64,000 nucleotides of DNA from Trichoplax sp. H2 (lineage: Eukaryota; Placozoa; Uniplacotomia; Trichoplacea), in the NCBI GenBank assembly GCA_003344405.1, contig NOWV01000209.1, positions 62,001 through 126,000 of the forward strand, written 5' to 3'. This document shows positions 1 to 14,517 of the stretch, in pieces. The notes below the pieces were generated by a model, which saw only the letters and a list, made by a program, of their open reading frames with translations, was not told where the DNA came from and did not search any database. Position 1 is the stretch's first letter; the number at the start of each line of letters is the position of its first letter. The position numbers and the translations under genes are program-made.

Positions 1-681
1 TACCGTACCGTCTTGACGGTACTGAGTGCACAGTATTTTTGCAGTTGTATCGACGTACTGTACACTGTACACTGTAAAGGTTGGCTATATACTGAGTGAC
101 AGTTGCTGCGATCATATTCTATTTTAGGGTATGACGTAAACAGTAGTGGGTGAACGGGGTAGGGTGACTTGACTGCTCACGTCAAACTGCTTGACACTGA
201 GTCGAGAGAGTACAGTGATGCGCATTGGGCCAGGACGGCTGGACGACAGTACTACAAGAAAGAGAGAAGAACTGCCAACGCCATTCGTTGCCCTAGAACA
301 GGCTAGCTGACTATTTCGGTGCTTATTTTAGCTATTCTGTTCATCTAAAATCGTGCACTGTACTGTAGTGTTTACGGCTACGCTCTGAAGTGGCTATCAA
401 GTTGGTTGATTGCCCAGTCATTCCTCTACCGGAACCAATTCCCCGAGACACCGGGTAGAGATTAGAGATCGGAGAGATCGCTCTAAACACGAGACAGAGG
501 CATGGACTACCGGACTCGTCTTAGGTGTTACAGTCCATACACCCGGACCAGACAGACGGGCTGGATCAGCAATATAGTATATAAAAGTATTGCATGCTTT
601 TAAAAGTAAATCCCCTTCAAAATGATGTGGCACTTTAAAATGCGACTTTTAATATAAATGTACTGCACTGCATTGCCTCCT

Positions 682-1226
682 ATAATATAATATCAAGAGA
701 GATTGTAGACATTCCTTCTTTGATATACGTATAGTTGACTAGGCGAACTCTCCTTCCTTTTACTGTATTTCCTTTGTACTGTTGGACCTCATGCACTCTA
801 CTTAGTAATTCTACTCGACATAGCTAACCCTAAACGCTTGAATACCAAGCTTACGCGTAGTAAATAGAACTGGTTGAAAAAAGACGATAGATCATGATGC
901 TCAAATAAGACGTTTATTGAATACAGGTAAAATGCGTCTAAAATTATGACTAAAATATAATGTCAAAAGAGATTGTAGACATTCCTCCTTCAATATACGT
1001 ATAGTTGATTAAGCGAACTCTCCTTCCTTCTACTCTATTTCCCTTGTACTGTTGGACCTCCTGCACTCTACTTAGTAATTCTACTCGACATAGCTAACCC
1101 TAAACGCTTGAATACCAAGCTTACGCGTAGTAAATAGAACTGGTTGAAAAAAGACGATAGATCATGATGCTCAAATAAGACGTTTATTGAATACAGGTAA
1201 AATACGTCTAAAATTATGACTAAAAT
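682..1226. repeat. Tandem duplication, about 270 bp x 2
   Basis: Units of about 682-951 and 952-1226 are nearly identical (shared GATTGTAGACATTCC, CGAACTCTCCTTCC, GCTAACCCTAAACGCTTG, GACGTTTATTGAATACAGG). The high identity points to a recent duplication. No coding content is seen. Confidence 0.9.
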
Positions 1227-3849
1227 AGCGTTGATATCGCCACAAAATTGGTAAAATCCCCAAAAAATCGATACAGTGACTTCTGTTAATAACCATAATC
1301 GTTGCTACTAGATAACGACTAAAATAGATACGGTAGGAGGTAAAAAAGATACGAGTTGCAACATGAGGCAAAAGCATACATTGCGATATCTTTTAATTAT
1401 AATATACCCGTGTAACGTCGTATTTTGGCTACATAATCTATCAACGAAATAATAGAAAAGGCTAAAATCCAACGGAAAATGTTCATTTCATCTTTCATCA
1501 CGTAGACGACAATGGATTAAGATATTCGAATAAGACATTTATCTATTACTAGCTGAAGCCGCACACCCAGCTGTGGATAAAGTATACTGTATATATAGAT
1601 ATACGTATATAAGGTTCGGTTTTCGCACACCAAATTGCACATTACAAATAATATATTGCTTGCAACGATAATATCAATCCCGCTGGTCATAATTAATACG
1701 CGAATTACCATTTTTGTAAACAGAATTACCTTACCCTAACCCTAAGCCTTATAGAATCACTTCAATGATGGCGATCTACTTGGGCTATAGCTATCGCTTC
1801 TGAATTACCCACTAATAGCTTTCGATGATTCTAATAACGCATGAATATAATATCTTTGACTCTGCTATACGAGTATATTTTCTCAAGTCCTTGATAATTC
1901 ATCTGCCATTACTTAATGCAATACGTGTATGTACTGAGTAGGAATACAGTCGGATGACTCAGGTTCTACTGTACTAATTTAGAAATCTCGACAGAAAATC
2001 GGCAAGCAAAAGAATCTTGGTTACGGTATCCGATACCTACAGAAATTTATTTACTAGTCAGGATTGCAATACCGTTATCGATAGACTGTTGATCCGTAGA
2101 ATGCGCTACGCCGAGATCATAGTAAACCAACAACCGATCAGGATTCCATCCATGGACCGGTATCACTGATAAACGTTTTAAATTGCTTATCCGATCGTAT
2201 TTAATTAAGTCTAGCACTTTATAGACTCGTATAGGGTTGGGTTATTAAGGATAGGCAAATATATCCATCTATCTATGTTGACACATGTAATGTGTCTGTG
2301 TAATCCATCTATCTATATTGACACTAATTTCAAATTCAAAGTAATTTGCTGAAGTACAGCATATTACGAAGAGATTAGAAAGGAATTACGGTACAGCTTA
2401 GATTTCAAACAAATTAAAACAATTTATTACTAGCCTATACAACGGAAATTCAAACATCAATTATAAGATTATTAACAAATAATATTAAGAAATTCCAACT
2501 ACGGTATCATTATGAAAGTTAAGGAATGAATTAATTAAAAGAAACTATAGCCATAATTAGTTATTTTCAAAGCATTTATTAGCACTGATGTCAATTTCAT
2601 TAGCGGATTATAGGCTTTAAATACTCTGCTATGCGGTACAGGTACAAAACAGTCATAAAATAATGCGTTAGACACCTGTCAGTCCTTACATTCATTAAAT
2701 CAAACTGTTTTGTCAGCTTTTAGAGTATGTCATAACTAGTCATTTAAAGAATAAAGATCATACCTTACCTAAGCGAAGAAAAAACTATATTATGATATCC
2801 TATCGATACTTCGCGCCTACGATACTTGTATAAACCTCTTAATACTTATATTATGGCCATGAATATGTAAAAAGTATATCTTGGCTATGAAATGGTAGCA
2901 TAGAAATACAATGTAGGCCTACTTATCACCATAGATCGTCTGATTTAACATTTCTTCAACTACAAACACCAATAGTGTTAGTAAATGATTAACCATTAGC
3001 ATCTGCATATTAAAAACAATAATATACTATTGTAAACTCATATAGTATCGCTGGTAGAATAATCAAAGGCTTTTATTTCTGAATCAATTCTACATGAAAG
3101 TCACTCAGCTTTGAATATCAATATTACTAAAGTGCAGCAAGCACGGTTGCATTACTCTTATGATTAAATTTTGCGATTAGATTTTATCAAAAGAGCAGTT
3201 GTTTATCATCCTAGAGGTGCTGTTGATAGAACGCTTGCGAGTTACTGTCTGTATTAAGTGTTCTCTCCAACTGAAAGGCTGATAAGTTCTAATCTTACAT
3301 CATCATATCCAATAATATCTACTTATTTACTACTTATTAAATACATATTTTATGCAATTTTGTTCTCCAAGTATCAACAAATAGCACTCTTATTTTCATA
3401 TTGAAAATTTTGTCCTCCTTTATTTCATAATTGCTGTAATTATTTATCTATACCTGTACTTATTCAATTTAAATCCATAAAATATGATTTCTTTCCATAT
3501 TGGGAAAATGCCTTCTATTAAATCTGCCTATGTGGAAATGACCACATGTACCAGCAGAAGATGTTCAAGACGCTGCTAATCTTACGTTGGATCTTTGTGT
3601 TACTACATGCCAAACAAATCTTGCTGACATCGCAACTTATATTTAACTTGTTCACATTTTCCAGCCATCTCGCAAGATTTCACGACTTGCCTAATGGTTA
3701 TGTAATACTTGAGTCAAGCAATATAACTACGCCTTTAGAGCAATCAATTTAAAATATCGACTGGTTATTTAGCGATGGTATTACTCACTGTTCACCAACA
3801 ACGAAAATTAAACAATGTTATTATTATAAGTCCATACAGGAACTAACTT

Positions 3850-4022
3850 AGGTTTTATCACTATAAATTCTTGAATGATGAACTCGATAAATATTTTAAT
3901 GAAGTAATAGAAATCACACAATATCTTAAATTCAGGTTTAATTACTATAAATTCTTGAATGTTGAACTCAATAAATATTTTAATATTTTAATGAAGTAAT
4001 AGTCATCGCACAATATCTTTAA
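3850..4022. repeat. Tandem duplication, about 85 bp x 2
   Basis: Two adjacent copies share CTATAAATTCTTGAATG, GAACTC and TAAATATTTTAATGAAG; the second carries an extra AATATTTT. Confidence 0.85.
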
Positions 4023-4659
4023 TTGAACAAGTCATTGAGTATTCATCATGTTCACTATAAATTATGATTAATTTTTCAAGGTATTGTCTAGATAGAAAAT
4101 TTACTCAATGTAAAATAATGGCTGAGATAGTAATTGGGAATTTTAAAAATCAATTATTATAATTAATATATGTTTCTCGATTACCCAGCCAATGTACATT
4201 TTTGCACATTTTGCTAGTACTTACGTATGATATTGTGATGATTATCATTGGTGATTTATAATTTATTAACATAATAAGCAAGCCAGCTGCATGCAACCCA
4301 TATGCAAAGCGGGAGGATTCTCCCTTAATTAAATAAGCGACAACATTGTCTTTTGATTATCAGTACGTGCTGCAGTTGATATTTTTATTTATTAAAAGAA
4401 TGAGCGAACGATGTTTTCAATTTTAGGTCTATCATCCGACTCTAATTATATTATACTACAAGAAAAGGTACAAAAAACAATTCTCGGACTTTTATTCAAT
4501 GTTTGACTCAAGTTCTATCTCATAAGATATTTTACATCATCACTTTGAACTGATCTCACTGCAAGCCTTCTAGATCAGCAAGTTATTTTCTTAACTTTAT
4601 TCATAGCTCATAATCCATAGGGTTATTTCCAACTGCACCAGTTTTAGACGAACTCTTTC

Positions 4660-5775
4660 AATTCTCTACATGGCTGTAAGTTTATCGGTTCGTTTATTTA
4701 ATTTAAATATTTTCCATTACTTATTAAAGCCATAACAGTTCATTTTAGTGATGTGAGTTTATCTATTTATTTAGCTAAATTGTCTATATTCCATTAATAA
4801 AGAAAATTGATCATAATGCATTTCAGAGCAATGCATTTATTCTTTAAGAAGTCCATCTTAATTTTTTTGTTCCTATTGAAAAAGGAAAACTATCCTACTG
4901 TATTTCAAAATTGGGAGTTTACACGCATGTTTAATTTATCTGTTTCTATGAACAATGAAAGCCATCAATAGTACATCTTCTAGTTGTAAATTTGACCATC
5001 TATACAAGTATACTCAATTTATCTGCTTTCCTCTAATAAATAAAGCTATATTAGTGCATTTCTGAGTTTTAAGTTTATCTGAAGAAGTATACTTGATTCA
5101 TCTGTTTCCTATTAGTAATAAAAAATATAAATAACTATGCAATTCAGGATTTTGAGTATATCTAAAGGAGTGTATTTAAATTATCTGTTTCCGGTCAATA
5201 ACGACAACCTTATTTTAGTGCATTCAGAGCATTTCAAAGCTATCAGGTTACCTGAAGAAGTATTTTTTATCCATCTATTTGCCATTCATAACGAAAACCG
5301 TAATAGTGCTATTAAGAAGTGTGAATTTATCCCTTTCGAAGTATATTTAATTTATCTGTTCCCATTCATAATTATAATTAATAGAAACTATTATGGCACA
5401 CTTCAGAGCTATGAGTCTATCCATTTAGAGGTGTATTAGTATGCATCTTTTTTCTTTTTAATAATAAAAGCCTTAATAATATATTTCAGAGCTATGAGTT
5501 TATCAATTTAGAATTTTATGTTTGAATGCATTTATTTCGCATGAACAGCTAAACCTTGCTAATATATTCCAGGACTGTGAGCTTATCAATGTAGAAGTCA
5601 ATTCTAATGCCTCTTCTTCCCGATTAATAACAAGAACTACAACAATACATTTCAGAGCGATGAGTTTATCTATTTAGACATTTAATTTATCTATTTTTCC
5701 ACTAATTGTTAATACCATAACAATGTATTTCGACGCTGAGAGTATCTTCATTGATCTATTTTAATTTATCTGTTT
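4660..5775. repeat. Degenerate tandem array, about 83 bp unit
   Basis: At least ten diverged copies marked by CATTTCAGAGCTATGAGTTT, then TATCTATTTAGAAG, then TTTAATTTATCTGTTTCC and a TTAATAA-rich end. GAGTTTATC-like anchors near 5070, 5153, 5245, 5331, 5411, 5500, 5578, 5661 and 5738 are 77-92 bp apart. Divergence is high, so the array is old. One copy run leaves a 100-codon frame open (5137-5439), which I read as accidental. Confidence 0.85.
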
Positions 5776-8693
5776 TCAATTAATCATCAAAACTATAAGA
5801 AATCATTTCACATACTGTACCATCGATGGTTAAATCTTTCCATCCATCTTCCTAGCTCACCCTATCAAGTCAGAACTGTCAGTCCAGTGATTTTAAATTT
5901 CATATTCAGATTCATCCATTCTATTCCCGCCTATATGTTCTACATAGTACTCTTACATTGAAAAGGATTGACCCGGATATTATTGCATAAAGTACCTAAA
6001 CCATCTCTATCTACCACATGCACTCTACATATACATATAATTGATGTCTTTTGACTATTGCTATTGGCTATCTATAACTTATGCTAATAAACTCTAACTT
6101 TAATCTACTATCATATTACCGTTGTAACGGTAGTTTGCATTGTTCCCTGTCCACTACAAAACAATATAATTAAATTTGAATTTTCTTTTGATCATGTTTC
6201 TATGGTTTAACAGAAGTTTCCTGGACAACAGTAAACTTAAACCAAGCCCATAGCTAATAATATTACTGAATGATAATAACTAGGAATAAACAAGAGGTAA
6301 GGCTGGCTTAATCAAGGTTTCTACACCATCTTTTGATGTAAATTTTTCCGTATAGGATCACATAATAACGGATTGCAATAAACAATAAAATTGAACTTAC
6401 ATATATTGTTGATGGAATAACAGTTATAATAATACGATCTAGTCAAGCATGTTAATAAACAGAACATTTATTATACAAGCTTCAATTTATTATTCAAATT
6501 ATAAATTATAGTACAATAGTAAGGACACGGACTAACCATCAACGTTGCCTTCCTCATCAATCGATAAGTTGACACAGTTGCCTTGTACTCTAATTCTACA
6601 TTTTATCCCATGTTGGCTGTCGAGCATTCGGTTCTTAATGGATTGATTATAAATAATGCGATTAACTATGATTAAATACAAATTAAACTTATTCTAAAAG
6701 GTTATTTTCAATCTATTAGTAATTACAACAGATAGCAGAACATTACTTAACCAAGTGATTAGTCAGCATTCCAATTAGTTAACAACTAACGATAACATTT
6801 TTGCGCTACTAGGACATAGATCTACCTTTAGAGCACATTACAGGACAACATTGATTTTCGTCAATTTCAACTTGTGGCTAAATTTCCAGGCTTGAACTAT
6901 CAAGAATAATCATGTAAGGCTTTCAATGGCTTTGAGTTTGTATAAATTGCTAACATTAGAATTGACTAATCTTACAGAGTATTTACTAAGTGATCAGTAA
7001 TCACAAAGTTATACTTCCTTTTATAGCTAAAATAGTAGTTTTAAATAGTTTTTGACGATCTATCTTCCGCATTTCTAACTAAAGTTGATGACAAATTTGA
7101 CCATAAAATATAGTATAAAACATTTTTGAAGTTATTAGACTTGAAGATTAGACAAAGGGAAAATATTTTATCATGTATTTAGATAAAAAGTAAAAATTGC
7201 TGTCAATATCTTGACAAGCGAAACAATCTTTCTTTTTTCTAACCACTACACAGTCTACAATTAGTCCCTGAAGCAATAATTTATTTTCTGTCAATACTAA
7301 AATACATTATTTGCATCCAGAATATAGTGTATAATCGCAATAAAACTCTATACTATCTAGAAAAAGTTAACAGTAACACTAGAAACAGAAACAAATTGAT
7401 TGTGAATATAGTGTTAGTTTACGCGTATCAACAAAGTTATATAACGAACTTGTCATCATGACTAGTGGAGTAAACGTTATTTACTCAAGACCAGAATATA
7501 CCGTTGATGGTGTATGATATATAAACAGTAAATACTGCTTTGAAATTGTAATCAGTGTTAAAATACCAGGAATACTTAACTCTTCATAAATAGCTCCTCT
7601 CTTGAAGATACGATGCTTATTTAATTATGGGCGATAGCAGTTTAACATTGATTAGCTAGAAATTTTAGAGTATGCAACCTTAGGTCAGTGCTTAGTCTCG
7701 AATTTCTTGATGTTTTTTACCAATCATTTAAATTATAGCCATACTTTCAACGGTATCAATTCTCTTATACTTAAAAGACGATGTAGTAGGAATAATTAAC
7801 TAATACGATTTACTTAAAATAGAATCTTATACTACAGAAGATTTCAAATTATACTAGACTGTTTATTTTACTTCGATAGTGTTATCTAAACCATGCATTA
7901 TGTCAAATAAATCAATACCATAATATTAAGTTAACAAAAATTCTTATACTCGAAAAATACAGTAGTATTTCAAGACTGAAATTGAAACCTGATAATTTAC
8001 TAAATAGATCTACATAAACCAATAATCTTATTGCTATAAGAGTTGTTCATACACAAATTTATCTTTTAGAAAAATATTCATTTCATCTCAGTTTTATGAA
8101 TTAATTTTTTAAACAATGCATAATTCCATGCTAATGATGAGAATTCGTATCTAGGACTAGCACTAACAGGTCCAGAAATGGGCGCCCTATTCTTCAAAAG
8201 GTAACATCTGTTGTATGAGCAAACAATTTGAAATTTATTACAAAATTCCTAGGTGCAGTCACTAAATCAGTCTTGTATAAATCTGTCGGACTCGCATATA
8301 GCCTTCTATGGATCCTTTACCGAATTATACTTTCAGTATATTAGAAAACTAATTTCACAGGATTTCATATGGAATCTATGCAGCATTAATAATACATACC
8401 TATACAGTAGCAGAGTATGTGTCATTAACATTAAATCAAAAAGAAGAAATTTGAAATCGCGCAAACCTATGTCAGCCCACTGAATATCGTGTATCACTTT
8501 ACACTGTACTTACTTCTTTTTAACTTTAAATATTAACCCAGTAATAGATAAAATATATAGCTCAAGCTTATGATGTAGCAATCATGATAATGAAAACAGG
8601 ATCGATTTACTAGGATGAATAATTTTCTGTGTTTGATTATATACGAGTATATCTATAATTATTCAGTATCAACATTAGGATCATCTTACAAAA

Positions 8694-11600
8694 ATGGTAA
8701 AAACCCATAATAATATATCAACGAACTTTCTGTCTTACTAATTAAGTTCAATTTCACTTCTTGATATTTATAGAGTAAAACTATCGCCGATGATTCCGAT
8801 TTAGTTTTATCCTGTACGCTTTGTTCAGAAAAGATAAGGTAAATTAAAACATAACCTAAATCGAATTATTATAACACGTATTTTTAAGGACCTATCTTGC
8901 AAACCCGTATTAGATCGAATTCGGTTGATCTAGTCTGTAGAATATTACGCAGAAATAAGAAATTATTAGTGCCATTAATATAATGATATTTCAAGTCCAT
9001 AAGAGATTAAAATGTAGGCAACAATACATGTTCATAATTCTTTAGTATAAGCATGTAAGGCCTTTTCTACAGTACCAAATCCTTTAGTCTTTCTATCGGC
9101 TATCTGCATCAGCAGTTATTTTATTGTTGCGTATTCATTAACATCTAGTTGATTTTGGGAGCATATATCAATAAAATCATTGGTTTCACTGCTTATGTTA
9201 AGTGCAGGCTAGCTACAAATTTATAAAATCTTTTCAAAATGCTAGATTTTTAAAATATGAGTAATATAGGGACTTAAGTTTGCACTATTAGCTATCTACA
9301 GTATTTTGATGTCTAATACACTTTTAAGGATTGCAAGGCATTGAATCATGAGCATTTGCGTTATTTTTCCAACTCATTTTGACTGTTATAGCATTATATA
9401 CTTCGTCATAGGACGGCTATTTTAATTACTATCGTATAGGAATTATAGCTAATAATAAGCTTACGTAGTATATATATATAAATCTTTGTTTGATTCATTT
9501 TTTAGGATAACAGACTTAGAAAGCCATTCGAAAACATGTAATTCGCATATCGCCTCTACATCGGTGTCTGTTCCAACATCACCTAAATCTGTGTAAGTAT
9601 TCATAGAATGTTCTTTAATATTCCAACTATCAAGAAAACAGCAAGAAAAAATCTTTTCCAATGATGAATCACCAACTATTCAATCTATCTCTTTCAATAT
9701 GGTAGCCACAAAGAAGCAATACATACTCTCATCATTAATGTAACCTGCATCGATGAAGATCAAGAATCACCATTTAAAATAATAACTAAGGTATTTAAAA
9801 GCTACCTCAATCTAAGTAATGCGGTTTATGGCGGTTTCCTTATACAGCAGGACCATTCAAATTGATTTCCTTATTTCATAATGTTATTCAGTACGAATAG
9901 CACGATTTATTGCAATCGTAGAATAGTATCTTTGCCAAGATTATATAGAAATGGTAATTGACAGAATCAACAATGATTTTAAATTGCCCTCCACCGTTAT
10001 TACAAAGCTTTAGATACTCTAGACCCTAACACTTCTAGTTTAAATTTTGTTTGGCAATTGCATCATTTTCACCTTTAATGCTGACCCCTATACAGTACAT
10101 AGTGAAATATTTACTTTATAGATGATGTTCTGAGTAGGAATCGTTAGTTTTTCAGTTTATAAACAGCATTCTATTCCAGCATCAGTTCATGATCTTATAG
10201 ATTTACCGGACTATTCTCCTTCATGTACACTAGCATGAATATTGCGGTGTCTGTCCTTAACTGAGCTACTAAATTAAGAAGAATGTATTTCTGTATTGAA
10301 ACAGACTATTACAAGAAGGTTGTGATATGTACTCTAATTCATTGGGTTGATTATTTATTTTACTTTCCCTTACTACAGACCAATCTGACAATCTTTGATA
10401 AAAGTTTGATTGAGGTCAATCGTAGTAAACAAGATTTAATTTGGCTAAGAGAAGCCTTACAGGTAATGTAGTGATTATAAGAAGAAAGATAATTGAATTT
10501 TGATTGATGATATCTGTTAATTAGTTTATAGTATAAATACAATGATCATTATGTTATTAATTTCGGCAGATGGTCAATCCGGAAAGGATTGTTCCACCAT
10601 TACGAGATGCTTCAGGCAAATCAAAAATAGGTCAGTAAAGTATTTAATTGTATAATATAATGCATAGAGCAAATATTAATCCATTCTAAAAATCACTAAA
10701 GAGTTACCTTATCCCATTAGAAACTGTACAAGAAATGCAGCGATTTCTATCACGGATTAGTAGGCACAAGGTTGTTATAAAATTCTTCAATACTAATCTA
10801 GACATGTCTGCAATAATTGCCATACCCTCTACTATGACAAATTAGAATACGGTATCAAATAAAAATACTTCTACCTTGAACGTATAAATAGACATTGAGG
10901 GGATAATTCTTTCTTATTAACATCAGCAATATACGATACCAGGCTAGAATAGTCCTACTGTACAAATTTACTATCAATAAGAACAAAAAGTAATGGAATT
11001 TAATGAGCTTCAAACAATAGTAACGTAATTAAATTAAAATGGCTAATATCATTTGAAAATCTATGAAAGAATAAGCGGAATTAATGAATTATTTACCTTC
11101 ACTATCAACATAAATATTTGTTATAAGTACCTTTCGTTAAAATACATAATGGAAATTCAAAATCAAAACTGATTTAATTAATTACATAACAATTTATCTC
11201 GCAACATGGACAGAAGGATCATTCATGACTACGGTAGCTAGTCAATTTTCAATTTTATTTCGTTTATGATTTACCTAAGTTTTACTCCATTGCACGTGGA
11301 GAATGAGAAGATGCTCAGATGAGCTTAAAATGATGCCTCAACGGGCATCATATCGGCTCTAGATCAATTGCTTTGCCATATTAATAATTAGGAATAAAGT
11401 GCTGAAATGTTGTGGTACTTTAGTAAGGCTTTACTTGCCAACTTAGTTGCCTATTAAAGACTTTCTAAGGCAGTCTTGTAAGGAAATCGTGACACTTTTA
11501 CGAAAATACATTGTCTGATGAGATCAATGTTAATATGATGAAAAAATTCGCTTTTATTTTAAGGAAACACTGACGTTATTTTTCTAGACCATTTGTTTAA

Positions 11601-14517
11601 TCAATTTATATAGAGCTTAGTATGTCTATTGCTATGACATTATAGTTATCCTACGAGTGTATAATATATTAACTCAATGTTGGCTACAACGTTCCATACT
11701 TTCGAATCACGGATTTATTTTTTCTATTCTATTTTCATTTATGAAATGAACTGTTTAGATTCTTCGAAAACACCCATATTTTAAAGTATTTATTACTGGC
11801 TCCAACGAGGTAAATAACTACTCCAATACGAATATTAAACCAGGTTTTACTACCACCCACCATAGATTTATCTTGCGTTGATTACTGGTCGTATTATGCA
11901 TGCCTAAATCTTCCACTATAACTTTATTTTAGGAGCTAAAATCGATTCAAAACGATTACAGTCAGTTAGAAAATCCATATGAAACGATCCATCATAAACC
12001 TATTCGGATGGAGAAAGACGAAAATTCAACGCTTCGTAAGGCACAGGTATGTCGATATTAGACATGATATAAAGTAGTTGTAGGAAATAGTCATTTTATA
12101 TTAGGTCAACGAGCTTCAAAACACTTATTGAGAGTAGAAACATGGACTCATAAATATATATGTATACTGCATTTGAAATAATGATTTATTACAACCTTTT
12201 CCATTCAATGCTGATATTTTGCAATTCTCTGCTTTTAATATGAATATTTATCCATTTCTTTTAATCTTATTCATTTATCAGGATTACATGAATACTTTAA
12301 TTGCCAATTTAACTATGTTGCAGAACAACATAGAAGAAATGGATAAGAGCAAAATATCAGGTCTACTATTTCGCAAAAGATGATTAGTGTCGTTTATTCC
12401 ACCTAGATCATTGAACAGCATATTTACTACTGTATACTACGTTTGCGGCGTGATTTACTCAATTTTACACTTCTTACGACCGTTATGGATATCATTCTGA
12501 TAATGTAGATACCGTTTTCCATGCAATAGAAGGTATTGGTCATTCTGAACCAAGTGATACATTTCTCCAGGTGATTCATTTGGTATTTTGATGATAGTAA
12601 CGCTAAATTTAACTCAACGATAGCGTATACCATAAAATTTAAGCTTCTATTCTTTTTGAGGAGAGAATGGCTAAAATATGAAAATTAAATGTGCCTTTAT
12701 TTAGGAAATTTGCTCTCAGCTTTGTCGAATGCAAGATGAAGCCGATAAGAATAAAGTGAGTCAAAGGGGCTCGATATAGCCAAGTTTTATACTATAGGCT
12801 TTCAAGTCTATTAGCTGCAGTTGTATCGCTGATTTGTTAAGTATAGACGATCGTCATTTCATCGTTTTTATTGATGATCTTATTTCATTTTCTTTTGCTA
12901 CTAATACGATATAGAATTTAATCAATGATCAATCCTTAATTTTGGATATATTGAGTTTGATTGCCTATGTTCAAAGTGCAAAGGTAAGTTGAAATGTTTC
13001 TACTCTATCAGAATCAATAGCTTACTGCACAAAAGGGGAATTTTATGGTGATTTAAGCAAGCAATGTTCATCTATTTTTGCTTCAATATTGTCAACACTT
13101 GTAAATCATATTTGAAGAATTTCATTCCAACTTTTGCTTCAATACTGTCAGGGTCATACTAGTTATCCTTGGAAAATTGCAGTGTAGAATATTAGTGATG
13201 GCACCATAGCTGTTCATGAAAGATGTTTTGTCGTCATATTGCTATTTGAAAGATTTATTTCAACTGTTGTTTCAATACTGTCAAGGCGATACTGTCATAC
13301 TAGTTCTTCTTAGAAACTGTCATGCAGACCGTTTGTGATGGCACTTAGCTACTAAATGAAAGATTTTTTGTTATTTTTTGTGATAATATTGTCAAGATGA
13401 TGCTGGCTATCTTTCAAAATACTGCAGACTAGATGGTAGTGATAGAAAATTGTGTTGAATAGAAATACTTTAATTAAAACCGGTAGCAATATACTCAAAG
13501 TGAGACTGGCTATCTCTGGGGGAAAAACTGTAATTGCACGACAGTAGAGACAGTAAATTCCGTTTGCAAGACATTTCTAAGACCGCAGTTTGATGCCTGC
13601 TGTAGACCTGCAGTGTAGAAACAGTAGTGTAGAAACTTTTGCTTGAAAGAAAACATAATTAAAAACATTAGCACTTTGCTTATGAATATTTACGTAATGG
13701 CCTCTTTACGTTGATAGCAGTTTGGTAAAACATTAGTTTCATTTATCCACTTTAGACGTACCTTGATCGAATTGAACGCGCTATCGACAATTTCCTATTC
13801 TGGGAAGAAGAAGCTAGGCAGTATGAGAATGCCAATGTACGTCCTGTGTAGCTTGATAGTATAATATATAGTCTAACCATTGCTGGACGTGATTGATTGA
13901 TCGAACTGTACTTATTATTTTTGTCTGTCAAACTTAGAGCCAACAACCGGATGGAAAGGTCGTTCTATGTAGCAATGAAGATTTAGACAATCCTTTTAGC
14001 GAAAGCCGCAATGAGGTAAAAGCAATGTAGGATTATAGTTGTTTCTGTTCTACTCGTTAGGTAATCAAAGTTGAGGATTTAAGTACTGTAGAGGAAGCAC
14101 GCCTGAGTAAGCTAACTTATTTTATTAATGCAATTTTTATACCATTTTCTTGCCCTTGTGCGCTAATATTGCAGGTTCTATCGAAGCAGAATGCATCTAA
14201 AGCTCATCTAGAAGTCATGTGCTTAGATATGTCGAATGAGATTGAGCAATTTGACTATCAAAAAGAATTGGAAATGCAACAAATATTGCTGGAATATTCA
14301 GAAAGAAGATGTAAAGTTTATGAACAGGTGAATAACAACTACTCAACTAAATTGTCGTTGTTATCGTATTGGATGGCATCAAGCCTTTTCTGGCATGTTA
14401 AATAACCGTTATTTCTTCTTATTACAGTATCATAGCAAATGGGCTGCCATGAAATATACCTTAGAGATACCAATTGATCGCCGTAAAAGAGCTATCGTGG
14501 TGGACAATATGGAATAG
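8694..14517 (+). CDS. Sorting-nexin-like protein: C2HC finger, PX domain, BAR-like coiled coil (partial model)
   Basis: Probable endosomal phosphoinositide-binding sorting nexin. Supported exons: 8774-8838, 9506-9592, 10379-10462, 10570-10630, 10721-10770, 11933-12046, 12282-12360, about 12705-12757, 12915-12983, 13756-13836, 13938-14015, 14061 to about 14106, 14175-14327, 14428-14517 (stop TAG). The first two join in phase and encode Cys-x2-Cys-x11-His-x3-Cys, a zinc-finger pattern. Exons at 10379-10770 read like a PX domain: TNLTIFDKSL, then VNRSKQDLIWLREAL, IVPPL and MQRFLSRISRH. Later exons are charged and helical like a SNX-BAR domain and end in YHSKWAAMKYTLE. A short stretch ending at 9790 (ESPFKIITK) fits just before TNLTIF, but its 5' splice is unclear. 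Exons are missing or misphased near 9.6-9.8, 10.8-11.9, 12.4-12.7 and 14.1 kb. The start is a guess: an ATG at 8694 directly followed by GT would splice in phase. PX-BAR family is likely; the subfamily is not resolved. Confidence 0.7.
13060..13560. repeat. Intronic degenerate tandem repeat, about 120 bp unit
   Basis: Within the intron between exons 12915-12983 and 13756-13836 of the sorting-nexin-like gene. Copies share TTTCAATACTGTCA, CATACTAGTT, GTGATGGCAC and ATGAAAGAT. Confidence 0.75.

Larger units (their letters stand above)
1..8693. other. AT-rich region without recognised gene
   Basis: Only short random frames on both strands; none has family motifs or good splice context. The first 650 bases are more GC-rich, with TGTACACTGTACACTGTA near 60. 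A telomere-like TACCCTAACCCTAAG occurs at about 1732-1747. Repeats inside are listed separately. Upstream exons of the sorting-nexin-like gene could lie in the last kilobase. Confidence 0.6.

Noticed and set aside
5137-5439. 100-codon plus-strand frame
   Set aside because: It lies wholly in the degenerate ~83 bp tandem array; the frame is open by repetition, without motifs or splice context.
9461-9661. 66-codon frame on the minus strand
   Set aside because: It is antisense to a plus-strand exon (9506-9592) that has a strong acceptor and donor and joins in phase with 8774-8838.
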